Positions 8,357-15,433 of a DNA stretch of 64,000 bases are shown here, piece by piece. The translations under genes were made by a program, and so were the position numbers. The notes under the pieces were generated by a model that was not told the DNA's origin, searched no databases, and saw only the letters and a program-made list of their open reading frames with translations. The number at the start of each line of letters is the position of its first letter. Positions within the stretch are counted from its first letter, which is position 1. Source of the DNA: JABFSS01 sp964497975 (lineage in GTDB: Bacteria; Patescibacteriota; Gracilibacteria; Peribacterales; Peribacteraceae); contig CAZCFO010000001.1 of assembly GCA_964497975.1 (NCBI GenBank), positions 186,001 to 250,000 on the forward strand, given 5' to 3'.

Positions 8357-8385
8357 TTTATACAGTCGCGGCACTTCGCATGCAA
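8357..8385 (-). promoter_or_regulatory. valS promoter
   Basis: Minus strand: TTGCAT (8385-8380), exactly 17 bases, TATAAA (8362-8357). Transcription would begin near 8350 and give a leader of about 160 bases, long for this window, containing two hairpins and a terminator. Confidence 0.6.
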
Positions 8386-8490
8386 GGCATACTTGGCATC
8401 GGGAGGCCGAGAATCGGTGGTCAGCCGGCTTCAATGTGATAAAACCCGCATTTTCGTGGACTTTACCCGGCAGAAAACGATAATGAAGCC

Positions 8491-8919
8491 GTGAACAGTG
8501 TCCTCTCCGAGCACCGGCTGATCCGCTACTCCAACGCTCCCGCGAGCCGTCCCGTCGTAGCGGCCCGTCAGTTCGTGTCGGACCTGAAGGAAGGCATCGA
8601 TCCAAGAGAAGACATCATCAGCAACCTGCTGCGGACGCCGCGCAACGCGATCATCGCCGCGTGGCGAGGCACCAATCAGATCATTCCGACCATCGCCGAC
8701 GGCCTCCATGGATTCAAGCAGAAGTACACACTGAATGACCGGACAAACGAGACGTTCAAAGGCACAAAAAATTCCGTGAATAAAATCGTGACGAACGTCC
8801 GGCAGAAACGGATATTCGGAACGCTCAGCGCCGTGTTGGCCGAAGCGACGGACGGACCCGTGGATGACGCGGCGCACGCCGTCTTGGGTGCACCGAATAC
8901 CGTCATTGAACCTGTCTGA
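8491..8919 (+). CDS. Hypothetical protein, translationally coupled to the next small gene
   Basis: 142 residues from GTG 8491 (MNSVLSEHRLIRYSN). Soluble, mixed charge, with a helical middle (NIISNLLRTPRNAIIAAWRG region) and no recognised domain. Its TGA stop overlaps the ATG of the following 53-residue membrane peptide in an ATGA junction (8917-8921), the classic layout for translational coupling, so the two products probably work together. Divergent from valS. Confidence 0.6.
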   Translation: MNSVLSEHRLIRYSNAPASRPVVAARQFVSDLKEGIDPREDIISNLLRTPRNAIIAAWRGTNQIIPTIADGLHGFKQKYTLNDRTNETFKGTKNSVNKIVTNVRQKRIFGTLSAVLAEATDGPVDDAAHAVLGAPNTVIEPV

Positions 8920-9080
8920 TGCCCCTGAATAGCTTCGCCGCCGGCGCCGTGGATTCACTGACGACTCCGCTCCCTATCGTCGGAGTGAATGCCCTGTACC
9001 TGGGGGGAGTGGCGCTGGGCATCGCCGCAGTGGTCGGCGTCTCGCGCTGGGCGCTCGGGAAGGCCTTTGGTTCGCGATGA
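8919..9080 (+). CDS. Small single-span membrane protein
   Basis: 53 residues (MPLNSFAAGAVDSL...), with a hydrophobic helix (ALYLGGVALGIAAVVGV) followed by a basic end (SRWALGKAFGSR). The start overlaps the stop of the upstream gene as ATGA, which supports the reading frame. Function unknown; plausibly a membrane partner of the 8491 product. Confidence 0.6.
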   Translation: MPLNSFAAGAVDSLTTPLPIVGVNALYLGGVALGIAAVVGVSRWALGKAFGSR

Positions 9081-9132
9081 GGCGTGCAAAAAGACCAGAA
9101 AATCGCTATAATGATGCGATACACACAAACAT

Positions 9133-9417
9133 ATGGTTACAGGACCCGAAGCTCTTCCCATTGTTTCCGCTGGAACCGAAGCGGCAGCCGCAGGTGCTGT
9201 CGAAACCGGTGCGCTGACCACGACGGGCGCCGTGAACACGATGGCAACGGCCGGAGCCGCGCACGGCGTGGAGGCAGCCGTCACAGGCGTTGCAGGAGTG
9301 GCCGGTGCCGCACTGGAAACACTCGCGGTGCCGGGGCTGGCGGTCTTGGGACTGTGCTGGGGCTTCAACAAGCTGTACCGGGGCATCATGGGAGGGCCGA
9401 CGGAACGAATTATTTGA
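9133..9417 (+). CDS. Ala/Gly/Thr-rich small membrane protein
   Basis: 94 residues, low complexity (Ala, Gly, Val, Thr) for the first 65, then a hydrophobic helix (VPGLAVLGLCWGF) and a basic C-terminus. A TATAAT box at 9107-9112 lies 20 bases upstream; the -35 is weak. No family recognised. Possibly a surface or membrane-inserted small protein. Confidence 0.55.
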   Translation: MVTGPEALPIVSAGTEAAAAGAVETGALTTTGAVNTMATAGAAHGVEAAVTGVAGVAGAALETLAVPGLAVLGLCWGFNKLYRGIMGGPTERII

Positions 9418-9439
9418 AACTGACGAGTCGTCGCCTGCT

Positions 9440-9477
9440 ACGTAATACGTAATACATAATACGTAATTCCTAATTCG
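9440..9477. repeat. Heptad tandem repeat, ACGTAAT words
   Basis: Five consecutive 7-base words, ACGTAAT, ACGTAAT, ACATAAT, ACGTAAT, TCCTAAT, just upstream of the FmdB-type gene. It has the same 7-base phasing as the inverted heptad repeats elsewhere in the window, but only one arm is present here. Confidence 0.7.
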
Positions 9478-9503
9478 CTTTTCTGTGCCTATAATTCTTT
9501 CAC

Positions 9504-9818
9504 ATGCCCACCTTCGATTTCCGCTGTGTGAAGTGCGGCCACACGTTCGAATTCTCCCGTCCTTTCGGGAGCAAAACCGTTCCGTCGTGCCCAGAGTGCA
9601 AATCGAAGAAGACGGAGAAGCTCATCGCCCCGCCGGCAGTCCATTTTGTCGGCAGCGGCTGGTACAAGACCGACAGCAAGACATCCTCCTCCCCTGCTCC
9701 GGCGAAGAAGAAGGAAGAACCGGCGAAAACCGAGGCGCCCGCCGGGACGAAGGCCCCGGAGAAAAAACCGGAAGCGCCGGCATCGAAAGAGAAGCCGAAG
9801 CCGGGCAGGCAGGAGTGA
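9504..9818 (+). CDS. FmdB-family zinc-ribbon protein
   Basis: 104 residues. The first 50 form the FmdB-type zinc ribbon: MPTFDFRCVKCGHTFE and SCPECKSKKTEKL supply two CxxC pairs, then VHFVGSGWYKTD, the conserved family end. The remaining half is a Lys/Pro/Ala/Glu-rich tail (KKEEPAKTEAPAG...). The family is annotated as putative regulators, but its biochemical role is unsettled. TATAAT (9490-9495) is only 8 bases before the ATG, so the mRNA is probably leaderless. Convergent with the next gene, 3 bases away. Confidence 0.85.
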   Translation: MPTFDFRCVKCGHTFEFSRPFGSKTVPSCPECKSKKTEKLIAPPAVHFVGSGWYKTDSKTSSSPAPAKKKEEPAKTEAPAGTKAPEKKPEAPASKEKPKPGRQE

Positions 9819-9821
9819 CGC

Positions 9822-10289
9822 TCACGGGCGCGCCTGCACGATGCGGCGGGATTCCCGGACGGCGCCGAGCAGCCGGTCGAGCCGTTCCTGCAGAATCGGC
9901 GCGCGGCGGAACGCCCCCGCATGGACCTGCTGCATTCTGCCGAGTTCGGTCTCCCATTGGTCCAGCAGCGCAAGCTTGCCGCGACGCGTGAGCATCAGCC
10001 GCCCGTTCGCCATGACCTCCGCATTCAGATCCCGCTCAATGCCCAGCAGGCGGGAATCCAGGGCGAGCACGTCCCGGCTGAACTCGTCATCGTCGGACGC
10101 ATTGCAACCGCGCGCAAGCAGGGTGACCGCGACCCCGAACACGGTCCCGATGCCCGCGAGAACCGCTTCCCTCCGCGTGACCAACGGACGGCGGATGCGT
10201 GCCTCGAGCGAGGCTGCCTCCGGGACAGGGGCTTCCTTCTGCGCAGCGGCGGGAGGCGGCCCGAGACGAATGGATTCGGATGTGCTCAT
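9822..10289 (-). CDS. Membrane-anchored hypothetical protein
   Basis: 155 residues from ATG 10289 (MSTSESIRLGPPPAAAQ). A Pro/Ala-rich cytoplasmic stretch, one transmembrane helix (REAVLAGIGTVFGVAVTLLA), then a helical external domain (DVLALDSRLLGIERDL...). No family recognised. TACTCT lies 7 bases before the chosen ATG (10302-10297), the leaderless arrangement seen across the window; this is why the ATG 42 bases further upstream was not used. Confidence 0.6.
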   Translation of the reverse strand: MSTSESIRLGPPPAAAQKEAPVPEAASLEARIRRPLVTRREAVLAGIGTVFGVAVTLLARGCNASDDDEFSRDVLALDSRLLGIERDLNAEVMANGRLMLTRRGKLALLDQWETELGRMQQVHAGAFRRAPILQERLDRLLGAVRESRRIVQARP

Positions 10290-10329
10290 GGGAGGCAGAG
10301 TATGCCATGCCAACCATGGTTGTCGCATC

Positions 10330-10357
10330 AAAAAAAGGACGCCCTGGCGGGGCGTCC
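10330..10357 (-). terminator. Intrinsic terminator, minus strand, after pnp
   Basis: GGACGCC (10337-10343) pairs with GGCGTCC (10351-10357), followed on the minus strand by seven U (10336-10330). It lies 14 bases after the pnp stop codon. Confidence 0.85.
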
Positions 10358-10370
10358 TTGATGAGCGGGG

Positions 10371-12617
10371 TTATCTCCGCGGCGGGCCGCGGCGCGGGCC
10401 ACCGAATCCGCCACCCGGGCGGCCGCCGAAGCCTCCGGGACGCGGAGGAGGCGGGACCCAGCCTTCGGGCGGAGTCGTCATCTGCTTGAGCGACATGCGG
10501 GTTTTGCCTTCGACTGCATCGTACTCGATGCACTTGGCTTCGACCTCCTGGCCGAGCCTGAGCACGTCCTCGACCTTCTCGGTGCGCCCCCAGGCGAGCT
10601 CGCTGATGTGGATCATCGCGTCCTTGCCGGGCAGGAATTCCACAATGGCTCCGGTGCCGTCGATGATGCGGACCACCTTGCCCTTGTAGACCTTGCCGAC
10701 CTCGGGCTTCTCGACGATGGATTTGATCCAGGCCTTGGCCTTCTCCATCGCCTCGCCGTTGACGGAGGTGACGAAGACAAGACCGCTGTCCTCGATATCG
10801 ATCTCGACGCCGAGTTCCTTGGTGATCTTCTGGATCATTTCGCCGCCCTTGCCGATGACCAGGCGGATATCCTCGGGGTTGATCTGGATGGTCTCGATGC
10901 GCGGCGCGTACGGGCTCATCTCCTTGCGGGGTTCCTTGATGGCCTGGAGCATGACGGAAAGCACCTGGGCGCGGCCGGACTTGGCGCGCTGAAGCGCCTC
11001 CTCGAACACGGAATCGGGCAGACCCTTGATCTTGATGTCCATCTGGATCGCGGTGACGCCCTTTTCGGTACCGCACACCTTGAAGTCCATGTCGCCGCCG
11101 AAGTCTTCTTCGTCCTGAAGGTCTGTCAGAATGACATACTTGTTCTTCGGCTCATCGGAGATCAGGCCGAGCGCGATGGCGGAGACGGGAGCCGTGATGG
11201 GAACGCCGGCCGCCATGAGCGCGAGAGTCGATCCGCAGGCGGCAGCCATGGAGCTGGAGCCGTTGCTTCCAAGAATCTCGGTGACGAGACGCATCGTGTA
11301 GGGGTACGTCTCCATCGGAGGCAGCACCGGCTCGAGGCCGCGCTGCGCGAGGTTGCCGTGGCCGATTTCGCGGTTGCCCACGAACAAGCGGTTGCTGGTC
11401 TCGCCGACGCTGAACGGCGGGAAGTTGTAGTGGTGCATGTAGCGCAGCTCATGCTCGCCTTCCATGCCTTCGACGATCTGCTTGTCGCCGGGGCCGCCGA
11501 GCGTGACGGTGGTGAGTCCCTGCGTCTCGCCGCGCTCGAAGAGAGCGGAGCCGTGGACGCGGTTGGGGAGGATGTCGATCATCGCGGTGAGCTGGCGGAT
11601 CTGGTCGACCTTGCGGCCGCTCATGCGGATGCCTTCCTCAAGAACGAGGCGGCGCATCTCATTTTTGACGAGCTTGTCGACATAGGCGGAACCGTAGGCG
11701 TAGAGCTTGGCGAATTCCTCCTTCTGAGCGTCCGTCGCGCCAGCCGGCAGCGGGAACTTCTCCTTGAGCTTGTCGGACGACGCCTTCATGAGATCGGTGA
11801 AGATCTTGCGGCGCACGTTCTTGGCCATGTGCGTCTTGATCGCGTTGGTGATGTCGGGGAGCGCCCATGCCTTGAGGAACTTTTCGGCATCCTCGTGGGT
11901 AAAGACGGGATCCGCGGCAAACTTCGGCTTGCCGATCTGCTGCTGGATGTCGGCGAAGAACCGGGCGACCTTCTGGGCCCACTTTTTGCCGAACTGGATG
12001 GCGCGGAGGATCTCCTCCTCCGGAACCTGGTTGGCGCCGGCTTCGATCATCACGACGCGCTCGAGGGAGGCGGTGACGAACATGTCGAGTTCGGACTTGA
12101 GGCGCGCCTCGCGCGACGGGTTGAGGACGAGTTCGCCGCCGATGAGACCCACGCGGACGGTCGCGAGCGGGCCGTCAGCCGGACAGTCGGAGAGGGCGAC
12201 GGCGAGGTTCGCGGCGTTGGCCGAGACGATGTCGTGCTCATGCTCGAAGTCGTAGCTGAGGACGGTGCAGAACACCTGGATGTCGCGGCGGATGGTCTTG
12301 TCGATCATCGGGCGGAGTCCGCGGTCGATGACGCGCGCGAGCAGGACGTAATCGTCGCCCGGGCGGCCTTCGCGCTTGCGGAAGCGGCTGCCGGCGATCT
12401 TGCCTCCGGCGTAGAACTTCTCCTGATAGACGACCTGCAGGGGCAGGAAATCGACGCCCGCGCGCGCCTGGGGGCTGATCGTGCAGTTGCCGAGCGACAC
12501 CGTGTCGCCCATCTGGCAGACCACGGAGGAGTTGGCCTGCTGCGCGAGCAAACCGACCTTGATAATGAGCTGCTGGTTCCCGAGCTCAAGGGAGTACTCT
12601 TTTTGTGAAGAGTTCAT
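10371..12617 (-). CDS. pnp: Polynucleotide phosphorylase with a Gly/Arg-rich tail
   Basis: 748 residues from ATG 12617 (MNSSQKEYSLELGNQQLIIK). Phosphorolytic 3'-5' exoribonuclease of mRNA decay. Two RNase PH domains are separated by a helical linker (SGRKVDQIRQ begins the second). A KH domain carries the GxxG loop as VIGKGGEM. The S1 domain runs from VYKGKVVRIIDGTGAIVEF to GKTRMSLKQM. The last ~30 residues are Gly/Pro/Arg-rich (FGGRPGGGFGGPRRG), an RG-type tail found in some PNPases. The leader contains GGGAAG-ctattt-CTTCCC and CCAAC/GTTGG hairpins, reminiscent of pnp autoregulation leaders. No Shine-Dalgarno site. Unlike the classical rpsO-pnp pair, rpsO lies 2.3 kb upstream with other genes between. 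Confidence 0.96.
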   Translation of the reverse strand: MNSSQKEYSLELGNQQLIIKVGLLAQQANSSVVCQMGDTVSLGNCTISPQARAGVDFLPLQVVYQEKFYAGGKIAGSRFRKREGRPGDDYVLLARVIDRGLRPMIDKTIRRDIQVFCTVLSYDFEHEHDIVSANAANLAVALSDCPADGPLATVRVGLIGGELVLNPSREARLKSELDMFVTASLERVVMIEAGANQVPEEEILRAIQFGKKWAQKVARFFADIQQQIGKPKFAADPVFTHEDAEKFLKAWALPDITNAIKTHMAKNVRRKIFTDLMKASSDKLKEKFPLPAGATDAQKEEFAKLYAYGSAYVDKLVKNEMRRLVLEEGIRMSGRKVDQIRQLTAMIDILPNRVHGSALFERGETQGLTTVTLGGPGDKQIVEGMEGEHELRYMHHYNFPPFSVGETSNRLFVGNREIGHGNLAQRGLEPVLPPMETYPYTMRLVTEILGSNGSSSMAAACGSTLALMAAGVPITAPVSAIALGLISDEPKNKYVILTDLQDEEDFGGDMDFKVCGTEKGVTAIQMDIKIKGLPDSVFEEALQRAKSGRAQVLSVMLQAIKEPRKEMSPYAPRIETIQINPEDIRLVIGKGGEMIQKITKELGVEIDIEDSGLVFVTSVNGEAMEKAKAWIKSIVEKPEVGKVYKGKVVRIIDGTGAIVEFLPGKDAMIHISELAWGRTEKVEDVLRLGQEVEAKCIEYDAVEGKTRMSLKQMTTPPEGWVPPPPRPGGFGGRPGGGFGGPRRGPPRR

Positions 12618-12772
12618 AGAAAGAAGGGAAGAAATAGCTTCCCTCCAACGTGTTCTCACTTTGTTGGATTCACATGTCAGGGCCGCAGGCGGCGCTGGAA
12701 CGTAAACCCAAGAGAGAGCGAGATGGAACGGTGGAGGAAAGAACTGCGCAGAGTATAGGCCATGCGGTGACC

Positions 12773-12815
12773 AAAAAGAAGCCCCTTTCCCGCGAAATCC
12801 CGCAGGAAAGGGGCT
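12773..12815 (-). terminator. Intrinsic terminator, minus strand
   Basis: GCCCCTTTCC (12781-12790) pairs with GGAAAGGGGC (12805-12814) across a 14-base loop; a UUCUUUUU tract follows on the minus strand. It ends the transcript of the 12823-13218 gene and separates it from pnp. Confidence 0.8.
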
Positions 12816-12822
12816 ATTGCCG

Positions 12823-13218
12823 TCATCGCGGCAGGAGGTCCTCCATGCGGCGCAGCAGCGCCTGGATATTGAAGTGGCGATCGAACGTGAGGCAGTACAG
12901 TCCGTGCCCCGAGATCTGCCGCCATTCCTCTTCATCATCGCCGAAAGGGATCTTCCCCTTCTCCTTAAGGGAGAGGCAGACCGCCTCCACGGGGACGAGG
13001 AAGCGGGTCTGCTGCACGATGATCAGCCGTTCCGTGGCCGGGAGCGGGACATTGGCAGTGAGGAAGTGCTCAATGCGGCAAAAGACCGTGCGGATGGCCA
13101 GCGCTTCCTCCTGGGAAAGCGTCAGCCGGTATCGGCCGTTACTGAGGAGGACGCGGTTGTTCTGAACCTCGCGCGTGGACGACAGCTTGCGTACGGGGGC
13201 GCAGTGGAAGTGAAACAT
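12823..13218 (-). CDS. Hypothetical protein
   Basis: 131 residues. Mixed alpha/beta composition, starting MFHFHCAPVRKLSS and ending with a basic helix (IQALLRRMEDLLPR). The middle (LTLSQEEALAIRTVFCRIEHFL) is helical. No motif recognised. A strong terminator follows. Third in a minus-strand series of orphan genes (14183 to 12823) downstream of a TrpR-type regulator. Confidence 0.6.
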   Translation of the reverse strand: MFHFHCAPVRKLSSTREVQNNRVLLSNGRYRLTLSQEEALAIRTVFCRIEHFLTANVPLPATERLIIVQQTRFLVPVEAVCLSLKEKGKIPFGDDEEEWRQISGHGLYCLTFDRHFNIQALLRRMEDLLPR

Positions 13219-13329
13219 GGGATCTCCTGTGATGCGAACGATCGACGTTGATCCGGGAACATCCCGAATCCGTGCCCTGCGGATAAGCAGAGCGCATTGG
13301 TGACTGCGGGAATCCGCAAGGCGCCCGGC

Positions 13330-13905
13330 TCATGAACCCGGGCCCTGCCACTTCTTTTTCTTTTCCTGCGCTGGTTGCGTCACAAAGGCACTCGAATTGA
13401 TGTATCCGATGCGGACGGCGATCCTCTTCCGCTCATCGGCACGATCAAATCGGATGGGGTCACTGAATGATTCTTTGCCGGAGAGAAGTCTGATGATCTC
13501 TTCACGCGCATCCGGCGGCAGCTCCGCAGCTTGAAGCACAGCCTCCAAGCGACCCGCAAGATCGGACTGGAGAATCATGTCGTTCGTTTCACGATCGCCG
13601 ACGATAATTTGCGTACCGATCACCGGATCAGGGGTGACAGCCACGGCGACATAGGCGCCGGTCTGGGTATCGAACGTCCGGACAAGTCCATAGCGCCCTG
13701 TTCGGGTCTTCAACAGATCAATCAATTGACTGCGTGTAGCCTCACACAGACCAAAAGAAGTAAGTGCCTGCAGAATATCCGCCTGCAGATTGGCATCCGT
13801 CGTCACCAGTTTCTGCTTGGCGGACGACCCGTTGTTCATCACTTCGCAGCTGACGCGAAGAATAGGAGATTCTTCCTGAAGCCGGAGGTGTTCTGAAGTT
13901 TTCAT
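13330..13905 (-). CDS. Hypothetical protein
   Basis: 191 residues with alternating beta and alpha stretches (YGLVRTFDTQTGAYVAVAV, then IIVGDRETNDMIL) and a Lys-rich C-terminus. No family recognised. It starts 14 bases downstream of the 13920-14183 gene, suggesting a shared transcript. It is soluble, with no signal peptide. Confidence 0.6.
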   Translation of the reverse strand: MKTSEHLRLQEESPILRVSCEVMNNGSSAKQKLVTTDANLQADILQALTSFGLCEATRSQLIDLLKTRTGRYGLVRTFDTQTGAYVAVAVTPDPVIGTQIIVGDRETNDMILQSDLAGRLEAVLQAAELPPDAREEIIRLLSGKESFSDPIRFDRADERKRIAVRIGYINSSAFVTQPAQEKKKKWQGPGS

Positions 13906-13919
13906 GGGCAGGGAGGTAA

Positions 13920-14183
13920 TTACGCCGCGTTGAGCGAAAGAATCTGATCACTCTCGGCCACGTCATCCGCCGTGACGGAGATACCGGAGTCTTCATCATT
14001 GAACCGGAACGACCGGATGTCGCTGGACTGCAATTGCTCTTCGATGCGCTTGCATGCCGCGCGCGTCTTGTCGGAAAAGTCGCGGCAGAGCAGCGTCACG
14101 TAGATGTTGCTGCCGAGCGTCTGCGGGGAGGATTCGAAATGGTCGGTTCTGCCGTCGATGGTCACGGAGGTCTTGAGAAGCAT
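13920..14183 (-). CDS. Small hypothetical protein, first gene of an orphan operon
   Basis: 87 residues from ATG 14183 (MLLKTSVTIDGRTDHFES). It looks like a compact alpha/beta fold (SNIYVTLLCRDFSDKTRAACKRIEEQL) but no family is recognised. An upstream in-frame start at 14228 exists but lies in a Phe/Pro-rich stretch unlike the rest. It is preceded by a promoter with an elaborate GTAC dyad (14320-14362) and by a ~130-base leader. Confidence 0.55.
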   Translation of the reverse strand: MLLKTSVTIDGRTDHFESSPQTLGSNIYVTLLCRDFSDKTRAACKRIEEQLQSSDIRSFRFNDEDSGISVTADDVAESDQILSLNAA

Positions 14184-14319
14184 GGTTGCGGGAGGAAAGA
14201 AGCAAAGAAAAAGCGCAGACCGCTGCACTGGATGAGGTGGCAGGAAGTACGGCTACCGCCAGACGCGCAGGGTCAGGGAGAGACTCTGCCGCCAGGAGCC
14301 GATGATGATCTTGGAAGAA

Positions 14320-14362
14320 ATCATAATGTACTGATGTACCGGTACAACGGTACACATTGAGA
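14320..14362 (-). promoter_or_regulatory. Promoter overlapped by a multi-site GTAC palindrome
   Basis: Minus strand: TTGTAC (14347-14342), 16 bases, TATGAT (14325-14320). The spacer and -35 contain the perfect 12-bp palindrome TGTACCGGTACA (14335-14346), flanked by AATGTAC (14325-14331) and GTACACATT (14350-14358). Four GTAC half-sites in dyad order look like a repressor operator. A TrpR-family gene lies immediately upstream (14395-14688), and the E. coli trp operator also has GTAC ends. Confidence 0.6.
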
Positions 14363-14394
14363 CATGACAATACAAGGGCATTTTTCCGGAGCCG

Positions 14395-14688
14395 TCAGAT
14401 GACTGTTTTCTTGCCCAAATACTTGAGTGCATGCCGGAATCCCCCGCTGCCGTGCTTGAGCATGCGCGAACCGCGGGTGATCTTGCTGATGCTGATGTTG
14501 AGTTTTTTCTTCACTTCCCGTTGCGGCACGCCAGCCGCGAGCATCCGGATGAGATGCCAGCGCTCCGCGAGGGACTGGAGTTCGCGCGGCGTGAGCAGAT
14601 CCGCCGCCAGCAGCTTCGCCTCCCGGGGCGTGCGGGGGGTGCAGAGCAGTACGTAGAGATCGTTGAGCGCTTTGCGGTCTTCCTTCAT
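14395..14688 (-). CDS. TrpR/YerC-YecD family transcriptional regulator
   Basis: 97 residues from ATG 14688 (MKEDRKALNDLYVLL). The core DLLTPRELQSLAERW, then REVKKKLNISISKITRGSRML and a C-terminal GSGGFRHALKYLG, matches the TrpR-superfamily helix-turn-helix proteins of the YerC/YecD branch. TACACT (14701-14696) is 7 bases before this ATG, which favours it over the 21-residue longer form. In the family, ligand-free and tryptophan-binding members both exist; ligand use here is unknown. It may bind the GTAC dyad at 14320-14362 just downstream. The gene follows rpsO and a small orphan gene on the same strand. Confidence 0.8.
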   Translation of the reverse strand: MKEDRKALNDLYVLLCTPRTPREAKLLAADLLTPRELQSLAERWHLIRMLAAGVPQREVKKKLNISISKITRGSRMLKHGSGGFRHALKYLGKKTVI

Positions 14689-14701
14689 GCGGATCAGTGT
14701 A

Positions 14702-14920
14702 TCAGCGGAATCCACCATCCCGCACGGAATCCCCGGTATTGTCGTCTTCATCCGGCGCCGGGTTCCTTTGGACGATGACCACCCGCATGCCCTTTTTCAG
14801 GAACATGGCCAACACTTCCGGGGAGACGATCTTCCTCGCATCGAATCCGGGTTTGCAGCAGATCTCGATCATTCCCGTCCGGACTGGTTCCGTGCCGTCG
14901 TCAAAACGGGGGGCATCCAT
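14702..14920 (-). CDS. Small hypothetical protein between rpsO and the TrpR-like gene
   Basis: 72 residues (MDAPRFDDGTEPVRTGMIEI...). A Cys pair (ICCKPGFDARK) precedes a hydrophobic beta-strand segment (VLAMFLKKGMRVVIV) and an acidic end. No family recognised. Spacing of 24 bases after rpsO and 14 bases before the TrpR-like ATG supports an expressed gene. Confidence 0.5.
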   Translation of the reverse strand: MDAPRFDDGTEPVRTGMIEICCKPGFDARKIVSPEVLAMFLKKGMRVVIVQRNPAPDEDDNTGDSVRDGGFR

Positions 14921-14943
14921 GAAAAGAAGAGGAAAAATTCCGC

Positions 14944-15213
14944 TTACTTCTTCAGTTTGTGCTTCTCGAGAACCTCCTGGTACTCCGTGGGCTTGTTCAT
15001 CTTGAGGTACGTGAGGAGCTTGCGGCGCTGCGCGACCTTGCCCAGGAGTCCCTTGCGGGCCGACTGGTCCTTCTTATGGTCCTTGAGGTGGTCTGTCAGC
15101 ATTCCGATCGTCTTGGTGAGAAGGGCGATCTGGACCTGTGGGCTTCCGGTGTCTTTCGCGTGCTTGCGGTGCTTGGTGATCAGGGTCTTCTTGGAACTGC
15201 GCTTGAGGGCCAT
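14944..15213 (-). CDS. rpsO: Ribosomal protein S15 (uS15)
   Basis: 89 residues from ATG 15213 (MALKRSSKKTLITKHRKHAK). Family core DTGSPQVQIALLTKTIGML, then LTDHLKDHKKDQSARKGLL, and the C-terminal RRKLLTYLK. It binds the 16S central domain early in 30S assembly. The bases just before the start on the mRNA read ACCTCCTT, which is the anti-Shine-Dalgarno sequence rather than a ribosome-binding site. pnp is nearby but not adjacent. Confidence 0.96.
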   Translation of the reverse strand: MALKRSSKKTLITKHRKHAKDTGSPQVQIALLTKTIGMLTDHLKDHKKDQSARKGLLGKVAQRRKLLTYLKMNKPTEYQEVLEKHKLKK

Positions 15214-15433
15214 AAGGAGGTAGGGAGACAAGAAAAAACGGATTGGTGCCGGGCCTCTCGGGGGAAATTCCACCCGGGGAGCGCGGACACAGGTGCTTAT
15301 TCTATGAATCTGCAGCGGAAAATCAACCCCCGGGTGCCGAAAATCCCTGTCCGAAGCCTTCGGACAACGAACAAGTGGACAGACGTACACCCGTTCGCTA
15401 CCCTGCAGAATACCTCTGCTACTCTCTGTTCCT

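Noticed and set aside
8263..8385. T-box riboswitch for valS
   Set aside because: No antiterminator sequence GGGUGGNACCGCG and no AG-bulge or specifier arrangement could be found in the ~160-base leader.
9440..9477. CRISPR array suggested by direct repeats here and at 3292 and 45182
   Set aside because: Units are 7 bases without spacers, and no cas genes are present anywhere in the window.
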